Source: JACVRM01 sp963809765 | Lineage (GTDB): Bacteria; Actinomycetota; Thermoleophilia; Gaiellales; Gaiellaceae | DNA length: 64,000 nucleotides | Direction of reading: 5' to 3' | Assembly (NCBI GenBank): GCA_963809765.1 | Contig: CAWEKT010000001.1 | Coordinates: 124,001 to 188,000 of the forward strand | In this document: positions 44,535-52,862 of the stretch, one piece after another | Position numbering within the stretch: position 1 is the first letter of the stretch | How the letters are laid out: the number at the start of each line of letters is the position of its first letter | Notes under the pieces: model-generated | Told to the model about the DNA's origin: nothing | Seen by the model: the letters and a program-made list of their open reading frames with translations, nothing else | Databases searched by the model: none | Program-made: the position numbers and the translations under genes

Positions 44535-46013
44535 ATGGCGACTGAGGTGTCGGTACTTTCCGGACTTGAGCCCCGCGCGTTCTGGGCACACTTCGAGGCA
44601 CTGACGCAGATCGCGCGCCCTTCGCGGGCGGAGGAGCCTGCGATCGAGCACGTGCGCGCGTGGGCCGACCGGCACGGATTCGAGTTGCAGCAGGACGCCG
44701 GCCGGAACCTCGTCGTCCGCGTCCCGGCGACCTCTGGGCGCGAGAACGCGCCGACCCTGGTGCTCCAGGGGCACCTGGATATCGTCTGTGAGCGCGATCC
44801 TTCGAGTCCCAACGACCCTGCGGAGGGCCGCATCGAGCTCGTCCGCGACGGCGAGTGGCTGACCGCGGACGGGACGACGCTCGGGGCCGACGACGGGGTC
44901 GCGATCGCGGCGATGATGGCGCTGGTCGAGGACGAGTCGCTGCCCCACGGCCCGCTGGAGCTGCTGATGACGGTCGCCGAGGAAGTCGGGCTCGAGGGCG
45001 CGAACGCGCTCGATCCCTCGCTCATCACCGGCTCGATCCTGATCAACCTCGACAGCGAGGAGGACGGGCGGCTGACGGTGGGCTGCGCCGGCAGCACCGA
45101 CACGTGGATCCGGATCGCGACCCCGCGGGAGCAGGCAGCCGACGACGCGGTGACCCTTGGCGTCACGGTGAGCGGCGGGCAGGGTGGGCACTCCGGGACG
45201 GGGATCGCACTGGGGCGCTCGAACGCGGTCAAGGTGCTCGGGCGGGCGCTCCGCGAGACCTTGGAGACGGTGCCCTTCCGGCTCGTCTCCCTCAACGGCG
45301 GCAAGAGTCGCAACGCGATCCCGCGCGACGCGATCGCGGTCTGCTCGGTTCCGCGCGACCACGAGAAGGCGTTTCGTGCGGCGGTCGAGACCGCAGGAGC
45401 GACGATCCGGGACGCGTTCGCGAAAACGGACGCCGGCGTGTCGATCGACGTCGCCGCCGCCGAGGGCTCCGCTGACCCGTGGACCGACGCTGGTACCGCC
45501 TCGCTGCTCGATGCCGTCGCTCTCGTGCCGACGGGGCCGCTCGCGCTGAGCCCTGACTTCGACGATCTCGTCGAGACGAGCACGTCGCTCGGGGAGGCGA
45601 TCACCGAGGGTGACCAGCTGACGCTGCACAGCCTCTCGCGGTCCTCGAACGACTCCGCGCTTCCAGACGTGATCGCCACCCTCGATGCTGCGGCACGCTC
45701 GGCCGGCGGCAAGCTGGAGGTCAAGTCCAATTACCGTGGCTGGCGTCCAGACCTGAACTCGCGCGCGCTCGCCTCCGCAAAGACCGCGTACGAACGCCAA
45801 TTCGGAGCGGCTCCGATCGTGACGGCGGTGCACGCCGGGCTTGAGACCGCGGTCATCGGCACCAAGGTGCCCGGCCTGGACATGCTCTCGTTCGGCCCTC
45901 AGATCGAGTTTCCGCATTCGCCGGACGAGCGGGTTAGCATCCCGACGGTGGAGCGCTTCTGGCAGTTGCTGGTCGCGGTCGTCGATGAGCTGTCCGATCC
46001 GGAGAAGAGGTAG
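44535..46013 (+). CDS. pepD: Aminoacyl-histidine dipeptidase (PepD-like, M20)
   Basis: The 492-aa zinc dipeptidase has the PepD family start PRAFWAHFEALTQIARPSRAEE, metal ligands in LVLQGHLDIVCERD and TTLGADDGVAIAAMMAL, and the general base in MTVAEEVGLEGANAL. The lid shows VSGGQGGHSGTGIALGRSNA, and the final metal-binding region is HAGLETAVIGTKVPGLDMLSF with a late His in IEFPHSPDERV. It hydrolyses Xaa-His and other dipeptides in the cytoplasm. It heads a five-gene cluster for amino-acid and peptide handling; the next gene starts 4 bp after its stop. Confidence 0.9.
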   Translation: MATEVSVLSGLEPRAFWAHFEALTQIARPSRAEEPAIEHVRAWADRHGFELQQDAGRNLVVRVPATSGRENAPTLVLQGHLDIVCERDPSSPNDPAEGRIELVRDGEWLTADGTTLGADDGVAIAAMMALVEDESLPHGPLELLMTVAEEVGLEGANALDPSLITGSILINLDSEEDGRLTVGCAGSTDTWIRIATPREQAADDAVTLGVTVSGGQGGHSGTGIALGRSNAVKVLGRALRETLETVPFRLVSLNGGKSRNAIPRDAIAVCSVPRDHEKAFRAAVETAGATIRDAFAKTDAGVSIDVAAAEGSADPWTDAGTASLLDAVALVPTGPLALSPDFDDLVETSTSLGEAITEGDQLTLHSLSRSSNDSALPDVIATLDAAARSAGGKLEVKSNYRGWRPDLNSRALASAKTAYERQFGAAPIVTAVHAGLETAVIGTKVPGLDMLSFGPQIEFPHSPDERVSIPTVERFWQLLVAVVDELSDPEKR

Positions 46014-46016
46014 GAC

Positions 46017-46628
46017 GTGCGGCGCGGACCACTCACCTGGATCATCGGCGCCGCGGTCGGTGTCCTGCTGGTGCTCGGCGTCACCGCTCTGATCGGCAAC
46101 CGTGACGAGCGCGGTGAGACCGTCACCGCCGGCGAGTGGGCGCAGAACGTGTGCGGCTCCGTCGGGGCCTGGCGAGGCGAGCTCGAGTCGATCGTCGACG
46201 ACCTGCGAACGCCCAACGCCAATGCGGCCGGCGGCGAGGAGCCGCAATCGGAGACGCCGCAGGGCCGGACGGGCTACATCCGCAAGGGCCTCGAGCGGGG
46301 CGTGCAGGCCACCGAGACGATGGTCGAGGGTGTCGACAATGCAGGCATCCCCGACACCGCGGAGGGCGAGGAGGCGGCCGAGCGGGTGTCCGACTGGTCC
46401 GACTCGGCCTTGAGCGCGCTCGAGGAGTCGCAGGACTCGCTCGACGACGAAGCGGAGACGATCGAGGAATCGATCGAGCAGCTCGCCGGAGCGGCGCGAG
46501 CGATGGCGGAGGTGCTCGCCAGCGGCGCGCAGACGATCGTCGAGGTCGGTCGCCTCGACCCCGAGCTGGCCGCTGCGCTCCGCGACTCAAGCACGTGTCA
46601 GCAGGTTCGAGAGGAGACGGCTAGATGA
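46017..46628 (+). CDS. Membrane-anchored helical protein of unknown function, 203 aa
   Basis: GTG 46017 starts a protein with one transmembrane helix (about residues 6-27, LTWIIGAAVGVLLVLGVTAL). The extracytoplasmic part has WAQNVCGSVGAWRGELESIV and long acidic helices (EAAERVSDWSDSALSALEES), and ends with DSSTCQQVREE. The two Cys may pair. It resembles actinobacterial anchored helical proteins with no known role. It overlaps the transporter start by 4 bp and is therefore part of the operon. Confidence 0.75.
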   Translation: MRRGPLTWIIGAAVGVLLVLGVTALIGNRDERGETVTAGEWAQNVCGSVGAWRGELESIVDDLRTPNANAAGGEEPQSETPQGRTGYIRKGLERGVQATETMVEGVDNAGIPDTAEGEEAAERVSDWSDSALSALEESQDSLDDEAETIEESIEQLAGAARAMAEVLASGAQTIVEVGRLDPELAAALRDSSTCQQVREETAR

Positions 46629-48004
46629 GCACGACCGACTGGATCCTGATCGCGCTCCAGGGCGTCGTCGTGATCGGCTTCATCGCTCTCGGCGTGCGCT
46701 TCGGCGGGATGGGGCTCGGCCTCTGGGGTGGCGTCGGCACGCTCGTCCTCGTCTTCCTGTTCGGGCTCGATCCGGGCGAGCCGCCGATCAGCGCGATGCT
46801 GATCATCGTCGCCGTGATCTCTGCAGCAGCCGCGATGCAGGCGGCGGGCGGCATCGACTACATGGTCCAGATCGCGAGCAAGGCGCTACGCGCGCGGCCG
46901 AAGGCCCTCAACTTCGTGGCGCCGTACATCTCGTACGTCCTGACAATCCTCACGGGCACCGGCAACACGTTCTTCTCCCTGATCCCGGTCATCAACGAGC
47001 TCGCCTACGCGAACAAGATCAGGCCGGAGCGCGCACTCGCCGGCTCGACCGTCGCCTCGACCTTCGGGATCACCGCGAGTCCGGTCGCGGCCGCGATGGC
47101 GACCATGTTGCCGCTCGTCGAGATCTACAACTACGACATCGTCGACGTGATGCTCATCACCTTGCCGGCCAGCGTCATCGGCATCTTCGTGATGTCGCTG
47201 TTCATGAACAGCTACGGCAAGGATCTGGACGACGACGTCGAGTACCAGCGCCGCCTTGCCGCCGGTGAGATCGAGCCGCCGGCGCCGGCCGGTGAGATCG
47301 TCCTGCTGCCGTACGCGAAGCGCAGCGTCCTCATCTTCCTGGCCGGGGTCGCCGCGATCTGCGTCTTCGGCGTCTTCGAGGCTCTGCGACCGACGGTCGC
47401 CGCAGAGGGCGGCGGCGTCGAGCCGATGTCGGTGACGCCGCTGATCCAGATGTTCATGCTCACCGCGGCCGCGCTGATCCTGCTGCTCGCGCACGTGCAG
47501 GCCGGCGACGTCGCGAACACGCCGATCTTCAAGTCGGGGATGGTCGCGATGATCGCGCTGTTCGGGATCGCCTGGATGGCGGACACCTTCATCGCCAACA
47601 ACGAGGACGCGATCGTCAGCGCCCTCGGCACCCTCGCCGAGAACTGGCCGTTCACGATCGCGATTGCAATCTTCCTCGTCGCTGCTCTGACCACGAGCCA
47701 ATCGGCGGCGACGCGAACGATGATTCCGCTCGGGCTGGCGCTCGGGATCGGGGCCGGATACATGATCGCGATGTGGACCGCCGTCGCCGGCGTCATCTTC
47801 CTGCCGGCCAACGGAACACAGATCGCGGCTGCCGAGGCAGACAAGACGGGCACGACCACGCTCGGCAAGCGTGTGATCGACCACTCCTTCCAGGTACCGC
47901 TTCAGATCTGCTGGATCGTCACCCTGCTCGCGGGTTGCGCGATCGTCTACCTCTTCTTCGGCGATCACACGCCCGCCCCGCCAGTTCCGGCGCCCGTGCC
48001 TTGA
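46625..48004 (+). CDS. Dcu-family C4-dicarboxylate transporter
   Basis: The 459-aa protein has about 11-12 membrane helices. The family hallmark is LTGTGNTFFSLIPVINELAY followed by IRPERALAGSTVASTFGITASPVAAAM. A late block is TTSQSAATRTMIPLGLALG. DcuA/DcuB exchange fumarate, succinate, malate or aspartate. Linked to a dipeptidase and an amino-acid exporter, it could move aspartate. ATG 46625 overlaps the preceding stop by 4 bp. Confidence 0.88.
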   Translation: MSTTDWILIALQGVVVIGFIALGVRFGGMGLGLWGGVGTLVLVFLFGLDPGEPPISAMLIIVAVISAAAAMQAAGGIDYMVQIASKALRARPKALNFVAPYISYVLTILTGTGNTFFSLIPVINELAYANKIRPERALAGSTVASTFGITASPVAAAMATMLPLVEIYNYDIVDVMLITLPASVIGIFVMSLFMNSYGKDLDDDVEYQRRLAAGEIEPPAPAGEIVLLPYAKRSVLIFLAGVAAICVFGVFEALRPTVAAEGGGVEPMSVTPLIQMFMLTAAALILLLAHVQAGDVANTPIFKSGMVAMIALFGIAWMADTFIANNEDAIVSALGTLAENWPFTIAIAIFLVAALTTSQSAATRTMIPLGLALGIGAGYMIAMWTAVAGVIFLPANGTQIAAAEADKTGTTTLGKRVIDHSFQVPLQICWIVTLLAGCAIVYLFFGDHTPAPPVPAPVP

Positions 48005-48005
48005 T

Positions 48006-49578
48006 GTGAGCACCCGCGAGACGGTGGACCGGGCGGCCGCGGGCGGAGTCCTGGCGGCCGCGTGCGTGTCGACCTTCGTCGTCAACGCGAACACCTCTGC
48101 GGTAACCATCCTGTTGCCGACGATGAGCGAGGACGTCGGCGCTCCCGTCGCGCAGCTGCAATGGGCGGTGACCGGCTACATGCTCGTCGGCGCGGCCGTG
48201 ATCGTGACCTCAGGGGCCCTCGGAGACGTCTTCGGCCGCAGACGCATTTTCCTCGGCGGGCTCGCGCTCTTCATCGCCTCGTGTGTCCTCATCGCGCTGT
48301 CGACAGGCGGGGCCGGGATCATCGTCGGTCGGCTGATTCAGGGTGCGGCCGGCGCCACGATCCTGGCCTGCGGGATGAGCCTTCTGTCGGTCGCCTCCTC
48401 GGGCAAGGGCCAGATGCGCGCGATCACGCTCTGGGGCGCCGCTTCGGCGGCGGGGGCGGCCATGGGCCCACTCCTCGGCGGTGTGCTCGTGGAACTGAGC
48501 GGCTGGCAGGGTCTGTTCTGGATCGACGCCGCGATCGCCGCCGCGTGCATCCCGCTGACGCTCGCCAGGGTGCAGGAGTCACGCGACCCCGAGCGGGCCC
48601 GCTCGATCGACTACGCCGGGACGGTCCTGATCGCCGTCGCGCTCGTGCCGCTCGTGCTCGCGTTCAGCAAAGGTGGGGACTGGGGCTGGACGTCGGCGGC
48701 CACACTCGGGTGCTTCGTCGCCTCCGCTGTCGGCGCCGTTCTCTTCGTGGTCGTTGAGAAGCGGGTAGCCGCCCCACTCGTCGATCTCGGCCTGCTCCGC
48801 AACCAGGTGCTCGTTGGGGCGACACTCGCGATCTTGATCGTCGCGGGCACGATCAACGGCCTGATGTACGTCCTGAGCCTCTACCTCCAGGATTCGGCGA
48901 CCTTCGGGTATAGCCCGCTGAAGACGGGCGTGGCGACGCTGCCGGCGGCTGCCGCCATGATCGCCGTCACACCGCTCATCACGCCGATCGCAGCCCGCAT
49001 CGGCACGAGGTTCGCCATCGTCGCCGGCTTCGGCCTTGCCGCTGCCGGCTTCGGAGCGTTGGCGCTCATCGAGTCGTCATGGGCATACGCGAGCCTCGTC
49101 CTTCCCGCTTGTGCTGCTCTCCGTCGGGCTCGGGCTGGCGAACGGACCCGCGTCGTCGGCGTCGACCGCAGCGGTCTCGCAGGACCAGGTCGGGCAGGCA
49201 TCCGGGATCTCCAACATGGCGCGGTACATCGGTGGGTCGGTCGTGGTGGCCCTGGTCGCGACCATCTTCAACTCCGTCACGGTCGAGGAGGCCGCTGCGG
49301 GCGCGTCGGCCTCGGAGGCGCTTGCCGCGGGCGTCTCGCGGGCCGCGCTGCTGATGGCGATCCTGTCCGGCCTGGGCATCGCGCTCGCGCTCCTCATGGC
49401 GCGTCATCAGCAGGCGCGACCAGGTGCAGTCGACCTCGCCGCTGCGGCGGCGGCTGCCACCTCGCACACGATCCCGACACGACCCGTGAACCTCTCGAAC
49501 GCGCGCTCGGACGGTCGGCAAGAGGCGAGTGGAGTCCCAGCGCTCTCCGCGCCGTCCACGCCGCCCGACCAGGCATAG
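48006..49578 (+). CDS. MFS transporter, DHA2 (14-TM) type, one frameshift
   Basis: The protein of about 523 aa begins with a helix holding FVVNANTSAVTILLPTMSED and continues QLQWAVTGYMLVGAAVIV, GALGDVFGRRRIFLGG (the A-motif between helices 2 and 3) and GRLIQGAAGATILACGMSLL. These are typical of the DHA2 drug/metabolite exporter group. The frame changes near 49105-49110; one base fewer in the run CCCG joins SLVLP to LVLLSVGLGLANG. GTG 48006 directly follows the Dcu stop. It may export a peptide-derived or toxic metabolite. Confidence 0.87.
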
Positions 49579-49593
49579 GGCGGCATAGGCGCC

Positions 49594-50907
49594 GTGCCCG
49601 GGCGGCGGATCGTGGACCCGCCGTACCGCGGCGATGCGCACAGCGAGCCGGCGACGGCCGACGAGACCGCCGCCGAGTTCCTGTTGCGCTTCACGCGTGT
49701 CGCACACCGGGCCGGCTACCCGACCGCGGAGCTGGAGGAGCGCATTCTCGCGCTCGCGTCCTCGCTCGGACTTGGAGAGGCGCAGGTCTTCGCGACCCCA
49801 ACCGTCGTCGAGGTCTCTCTCGGGTCGCTTCCGCAGCAGCGAACCCACACGCTACGTGTCCAGCCGACGACCGTCGACCTGGACGCGATCGCCCGCCTGG
49901 ACGATCTCGTCCAGGCCGTGCTCGACGATCCACTCGGTCCCGAGCAGGCGCTCGCGGCGCTCGCGGACATCCAGGCCACGCCGCTCGCCCGGAAGTGGCC
50001 GACGATGCTCGCCGCCTACGCAATCGCGGGAGCGGCGCTGACGCCGGTGCTCGGCGGCGGGTGGCATGAGGCCGCCGCCGCAGCTGGGGTAGGACTCGTC
50101 GTCGGGGCGATCGCGCTGCCGGCTGCACGAACGGCTCGCCTCGAGCCGATGGTCGCTCCGCTCGCGGCGATTGCGGCCAGCTTCTGCGCCGCAGCGCTCA
50201 GCCGGCTGGGCGTCGACGCGGCGCCGGACGTCGTCACGCTCGCGGCCATCGTCACCTTCCTGCCCGGGATGACGCTGACGACCGGTATGCGCGAGCTCGC
50301 GGCGCAGCATCTCCAGTCCGGCGTCGCGAACACCGCCAGCGCGCTCGTCCAGCTCCTCGGGCTCGCCTTCGGCGTCGGGATCGGTCGATCGGTCGCCGCG
50401 AGCTGGTTCGGCGAGGTAGGCGCCGCGACCACCCCGCAGGAGGTCTTCGTCGGCGTCCAGCTCCTGGCCGCCGTCGCGGCCGGGTTCGCATTCTCGCTCA
50501 CGCTACGGGCTCGTTCTCAAGATGCGTTCTACATGTGTTGCGCGACCGTCCTTGCGCTCGGCGCGAACGAGCTCGCAGCCGCAGTCTTCGGCCGTCAGGC
50601 TGGCGTGTTCGTCGCCACGCTCACGGTCGGCGTCGCCGGCGGATTCGCCGGCTGGTTGCTTCGGCGCTCGCCCCTCGTCTTCATCGTTCCCGGCGTGCTC
50701 ATGCTCGTGCCGGGCAGCGCGGGCTTCAATAGCGTCGTTCAGCTACTGACCGACCAGGCGGTCAGCGGCATCAATGCGGGGTTCGACACCTTTTTGACTG
50801 CGATGTCGATCGCATACGGCCTGATGGTCTCGACGGTCGTCCTGCCGCGCCGGTTCACGCAGGTGGCGCCGCGCACTGCAGGAGCAGCCGACGCCTCGTC
50901 CTCGTGA
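49594..50907 (+). CDS. thrE: Threonine/serine exporter, ThrE family
   Basis: The 437-aa protein has the ThrE N-terminal cytoplasmic domain (about residues 20-130, FLLRFTRVAHRAGYPTAELE) and about ten membrane helices. Diagnostic blocks are TFLPGMTLTTGMRELAAQHL, then FIVPGVLMLVPGSAGFNSV. ThrE proteins expel threonine and serine using the proton gradient, protecting cells fed on peptides. That suits its place at the end of the dipeptidase operon. GTG 49594 begins 16 bp after the MFS stop. Confidence 0.88.
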   Translation: MPGRRIVDPPYRGDAHSEPATADETAAEFLLRFTRVAHRAGYPTAELEERILALASSLGLGEAQVFATPTVVEVSLGSLPQQRTHTLRVQPTTVDLDAIARLDDLVQAVLDDPLGPEQALAALADIQATPLARKWPTMLAAYAIAGAALTPVLGGGWHEAAAAAGVGLVVGAIALPAARTARLEPMVAPLAAIAASFCAAALSRLGVDAAPDVVTLAAIVTFLPGMTLTTGMRELAAQHLQSGVANTASALVQLLGLAFGVGIGRSVAASWFGEVGAATTPQEVFVGVQLLAAVAAGFAFSLTLRARSQDAFYMCCATVLALGANELAAAVFGRQAGVFVATLTVGVAGGFAGWLLRRSPLVFIVPGVLMLVPGSAGFNSVVQLLTDQAVSGINAGFDTFLTAMSIAYGLMVSTVVLPRRFTQVAPRTAGAADASSS

Positions 50908-50977
50908 GTACTGTCGAGTTCACCATGCAGACAATCCCGCCGAGACCCCCCGTCGCGGCGGAGAGGAGGTAAGGGCG

Positions 50978-51805
50978 ATGTGCCGTTGGCTTGCGTACTC
51001 GGGATCTCCGATCCGGCTCGAGGAGCTGCTGCTCAAGCGCGACCGCTCGCTGATCGACCAGAGCCTGCACTCCAGGCTGGGCGCGACGACGACGAACGGG
51101 GACGGCTTCGGCGTCGGCTGGTACGACGACGGCGACACCCCACGGCTCTACCGCAGCGTCCACCCGGCCTGGAACGACCGGAACCTGCGCGAGCTCGCCG
51201 CCGGGATCTCGTCGCACCTCTTCCTCGCCCACATCCGCGCCTCGACGGGAACGGCGATCCAGGAGACCAACGCGCACCCGTTCCGCTACGGGCGCTGGTT
51301 GTGGATGCACAACGGGCTGATCCGTGAGTTCCCACGGATGAAGCGTGAGCTCGTGCTCGCGATCGACGACTCGCTCTTTCCCTCGATTGAAGGCACGACC
51401 GACTCGGAGGCGATGTTCTACCTCGCCCTCACCTTCGGACTCGAGAGCGACCCCGTCGGCGCCGTCGAGAAGATGGTCGGCTTCGTCGAGGAGACCGGGC
51501 GCCGCCACGGCGTCGAACACCCGATCCAGATGACGATCGCGACCGCCGACGGGCGCAGCATCTACGCCTTCCGCTACTCGAGCGAAGGAGACTCGCGGTC
51601 GCTCTACTTCAGCACCCGGATGGATGCGCTCAAGTCCCTCCATCCCGATATCGAGGAGCTCGCCGGGCTGTCAGACGAGACGCGTGTCGTCGTCTCCGAG
51701 CCTCTCGGCGACCTCGAGGGCGCCTGGAACCAGGTGCCCGAGTCCCACGTCGGCATCATCCAGCCGGGCGACGACGAGCTGCGACCGTTCACGCCGCTTC
51801 TTTGA
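50978..51805 (+). CDS. Class II glutamine amidotransferase (EgtC-like)
   Basis: AGAGGAGG precedes ATG 50978. The 275-aa protein begins Met-Cys-Arg-Trp-Leu, exposing Cys2 as the N-terminal nucleophile after Met removal. Conserved blocks are TNGDGFGVGWYDDGD, FLAHIRASTGTAIQETNAHP, MHNGLIREFPRMKREL and GTTDSEAMFYLAL. Such stand-alone Ntn amidohydrolases include EgtC, which removes gamma-glutamate in ergothioneine synthesis; no other egt gene is here, so the substrate is open. Confidence 0.88.
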   Translation: MCRWLAYSGSPIRLEELLLKRDRSLIDQSLHSRLGATTTNGDGFGVGWYDDGDTPRLYRSVHPAWNDRNLRELAAGISSHLFLAHIRASTGTAIQETNAHPFRYGRWLWMHNGLIREFPRMKRELVLAIDDSLFPSIEGTTDSEAMFYLALTFGLESDPVGAVEKMVGFVEETGRRHGVEHPIQMTIATADGRSIYAFRYSSEGDSRSLYFSTRMDALKSLHPDIEELAGLSDETRVVVSEPLGDLEGAWNQVPESHVGIIQPGDDELRPFTPLL

Positions 51806-51863
51806 AGACAAAGCCCGCGGGCAGGCGTTTTGCAAGCCCTATGGCGTGCTCGAACGGCCCGGG

Positions 51864-52751
51864 CTAGGGCAGCTTCTTCAGGGCACGTCCGAGTGCCTGG
51901 CCGCCCGCGAGCACGGGCTCGAAGAGGTCGCCGTGCTCCTCGACCCGCTCGAGCGCCTCGCGCATCCCGAAGCGGCGCGGCGTCACCTCCTCTGTCAGCT
52001 CGTCCCAGCGGAGCGGTGTCGAGACCGGTGCGCCGGGCTTCGGCCGCACCGAGTAGACCGAGGCGATCGTCTTCCCCCGCGCGTTCTGACGGTGGTCGAC
52101 GAGCACGCCCTCGCGCTTGCGCTTCAGCCACGCGGTCGTGACCAGCCCCGGGTGTCGCTCCTCGAGCCTGCGCGACACGCCCTCCGCGAACGCGTAGGTC
52201 TGCTCGTAGGTTGCACGGCGCGCGATCGGAACGAGCACGTGGATCCCGTCGGCACCGCTCGTCTTGACGTATGACTCGAGCTCGAGCCGCTCGAGCTCCT
52301 CGCGGATCAGGTGGGCGACGCGGATCGCGAGCGCGAAGCCGCTGTCGGGCGGGTCGAGGTCGAACAGCACGAAGTCCGGGCGGTCCGGCTTGTCGACGCG
52401 CGAGTACCACGCGTTCATGTCGATGCAGTTCATCTGCACCATCCAGAGCACCGCTTCGGGCGAGTTGAGGAGCGGGAAGTCGACGAGCCGCGATCCGCCC
52501 CCGCGCGGGTGGGTGGTGAAAGTGCGGGTCGGAATCCAGGAGGGGATCCCCTTCGGCGCCTGCTTCTGGAAGTACACGTCCCCGGTCGCGCCGTAGGGCA
52601 TGCGCTTCATGGTGAACGGACGGTTGCGCAGGTGCGGGACGAGCACGGGCGCGATCGCGCGGTAGTACTCGAACAGGTCTGCCTTCGTGATCCCGTCGTC
52701 AGGGAACAGAACGCGATCGGGGCTCGAGAGGCGGATGGAGTGCGGCGGCAC
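51864..52751 (-). CDS. ligD: Stand-alone LigD-type polymerase/primase domain
   Basis: The 295-aa protein is the archaeo-eukaryotic-primase-like polymerase of bacterial end joining. It starts with SSPDRVLFPDDGITKADLFE-like family residues, then VYFQKQAPKGIPSWI and MNCIDMNAWYSRVDKP. The metal-binding motif is VLFDLDPPDSG and the catalytic His is in KTSGADGIHVLVPI. It ends WDELTEEVTPRRFGM. It fills gaps at DNA ends with ribonucleotides. No Ku, nuclease or ligase domain adjoins; the ATP-dependent ligase at 15.5 kb is of another class. Confidence 0.92.
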   Translation of the reverse strand: MPPHSIRLSSPDRVLFPDDGITKADLFEYYRAIAPVLVPHLRNRPFTMKRMPYGATGDVYFQKQAPKGIPSWIPTRTFTTHPRGGGSRLVDFPLLNSPEAVLWMVQMNCIDMNAWYSRVDKPDRPDFVLFDLDPPDSGFALAIRVAHLIREELERLELESYVKTSGADGIHVLVPIARRATYEQTYAFAEGVSRRLEERHPGLVTTAWLKRKREGVLVDHRQNARGKTIASVYSVRPKPGAPVSTPLRWDELTEEVTPRRFGMREALERVEEHGDLFEPVLAGGQALGRALKKLP

Positions 52752-52807
52752 GCAGCAGGTTGTACCCGCCCAGGAGTCGGCGGCCGCCTTCGCAGAGCCC
52801 GTTAAAC

Positions 52808-52841
52808 GCGGCGAGCCCGACCTCGAGGTCGGGCTCGCCGC
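52808..52841 (-). terminator. 34-bp perfect palindrome, terminator of the metalloprotease gene
   Basis: Seventeen-base arms (52808-52824 and 52825-52841) are exact complements centred on CTC|GAG, 22 bp beyond the stop of the minus-strand metalloprotease gene. As RNA it would form a very stable hairpin. Confidence 0.7.
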
Positions 52842-52862
52842 ATCGCTACGCGGGGCGGCTGC

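Noticed and set aside
52808..52841. The 34-bp palindrome as a mobile-element end or recombination site.
   Set aside because: It follows the metalloprotease stop at terminator distance, is very GC-rich and has no second copy visible here.
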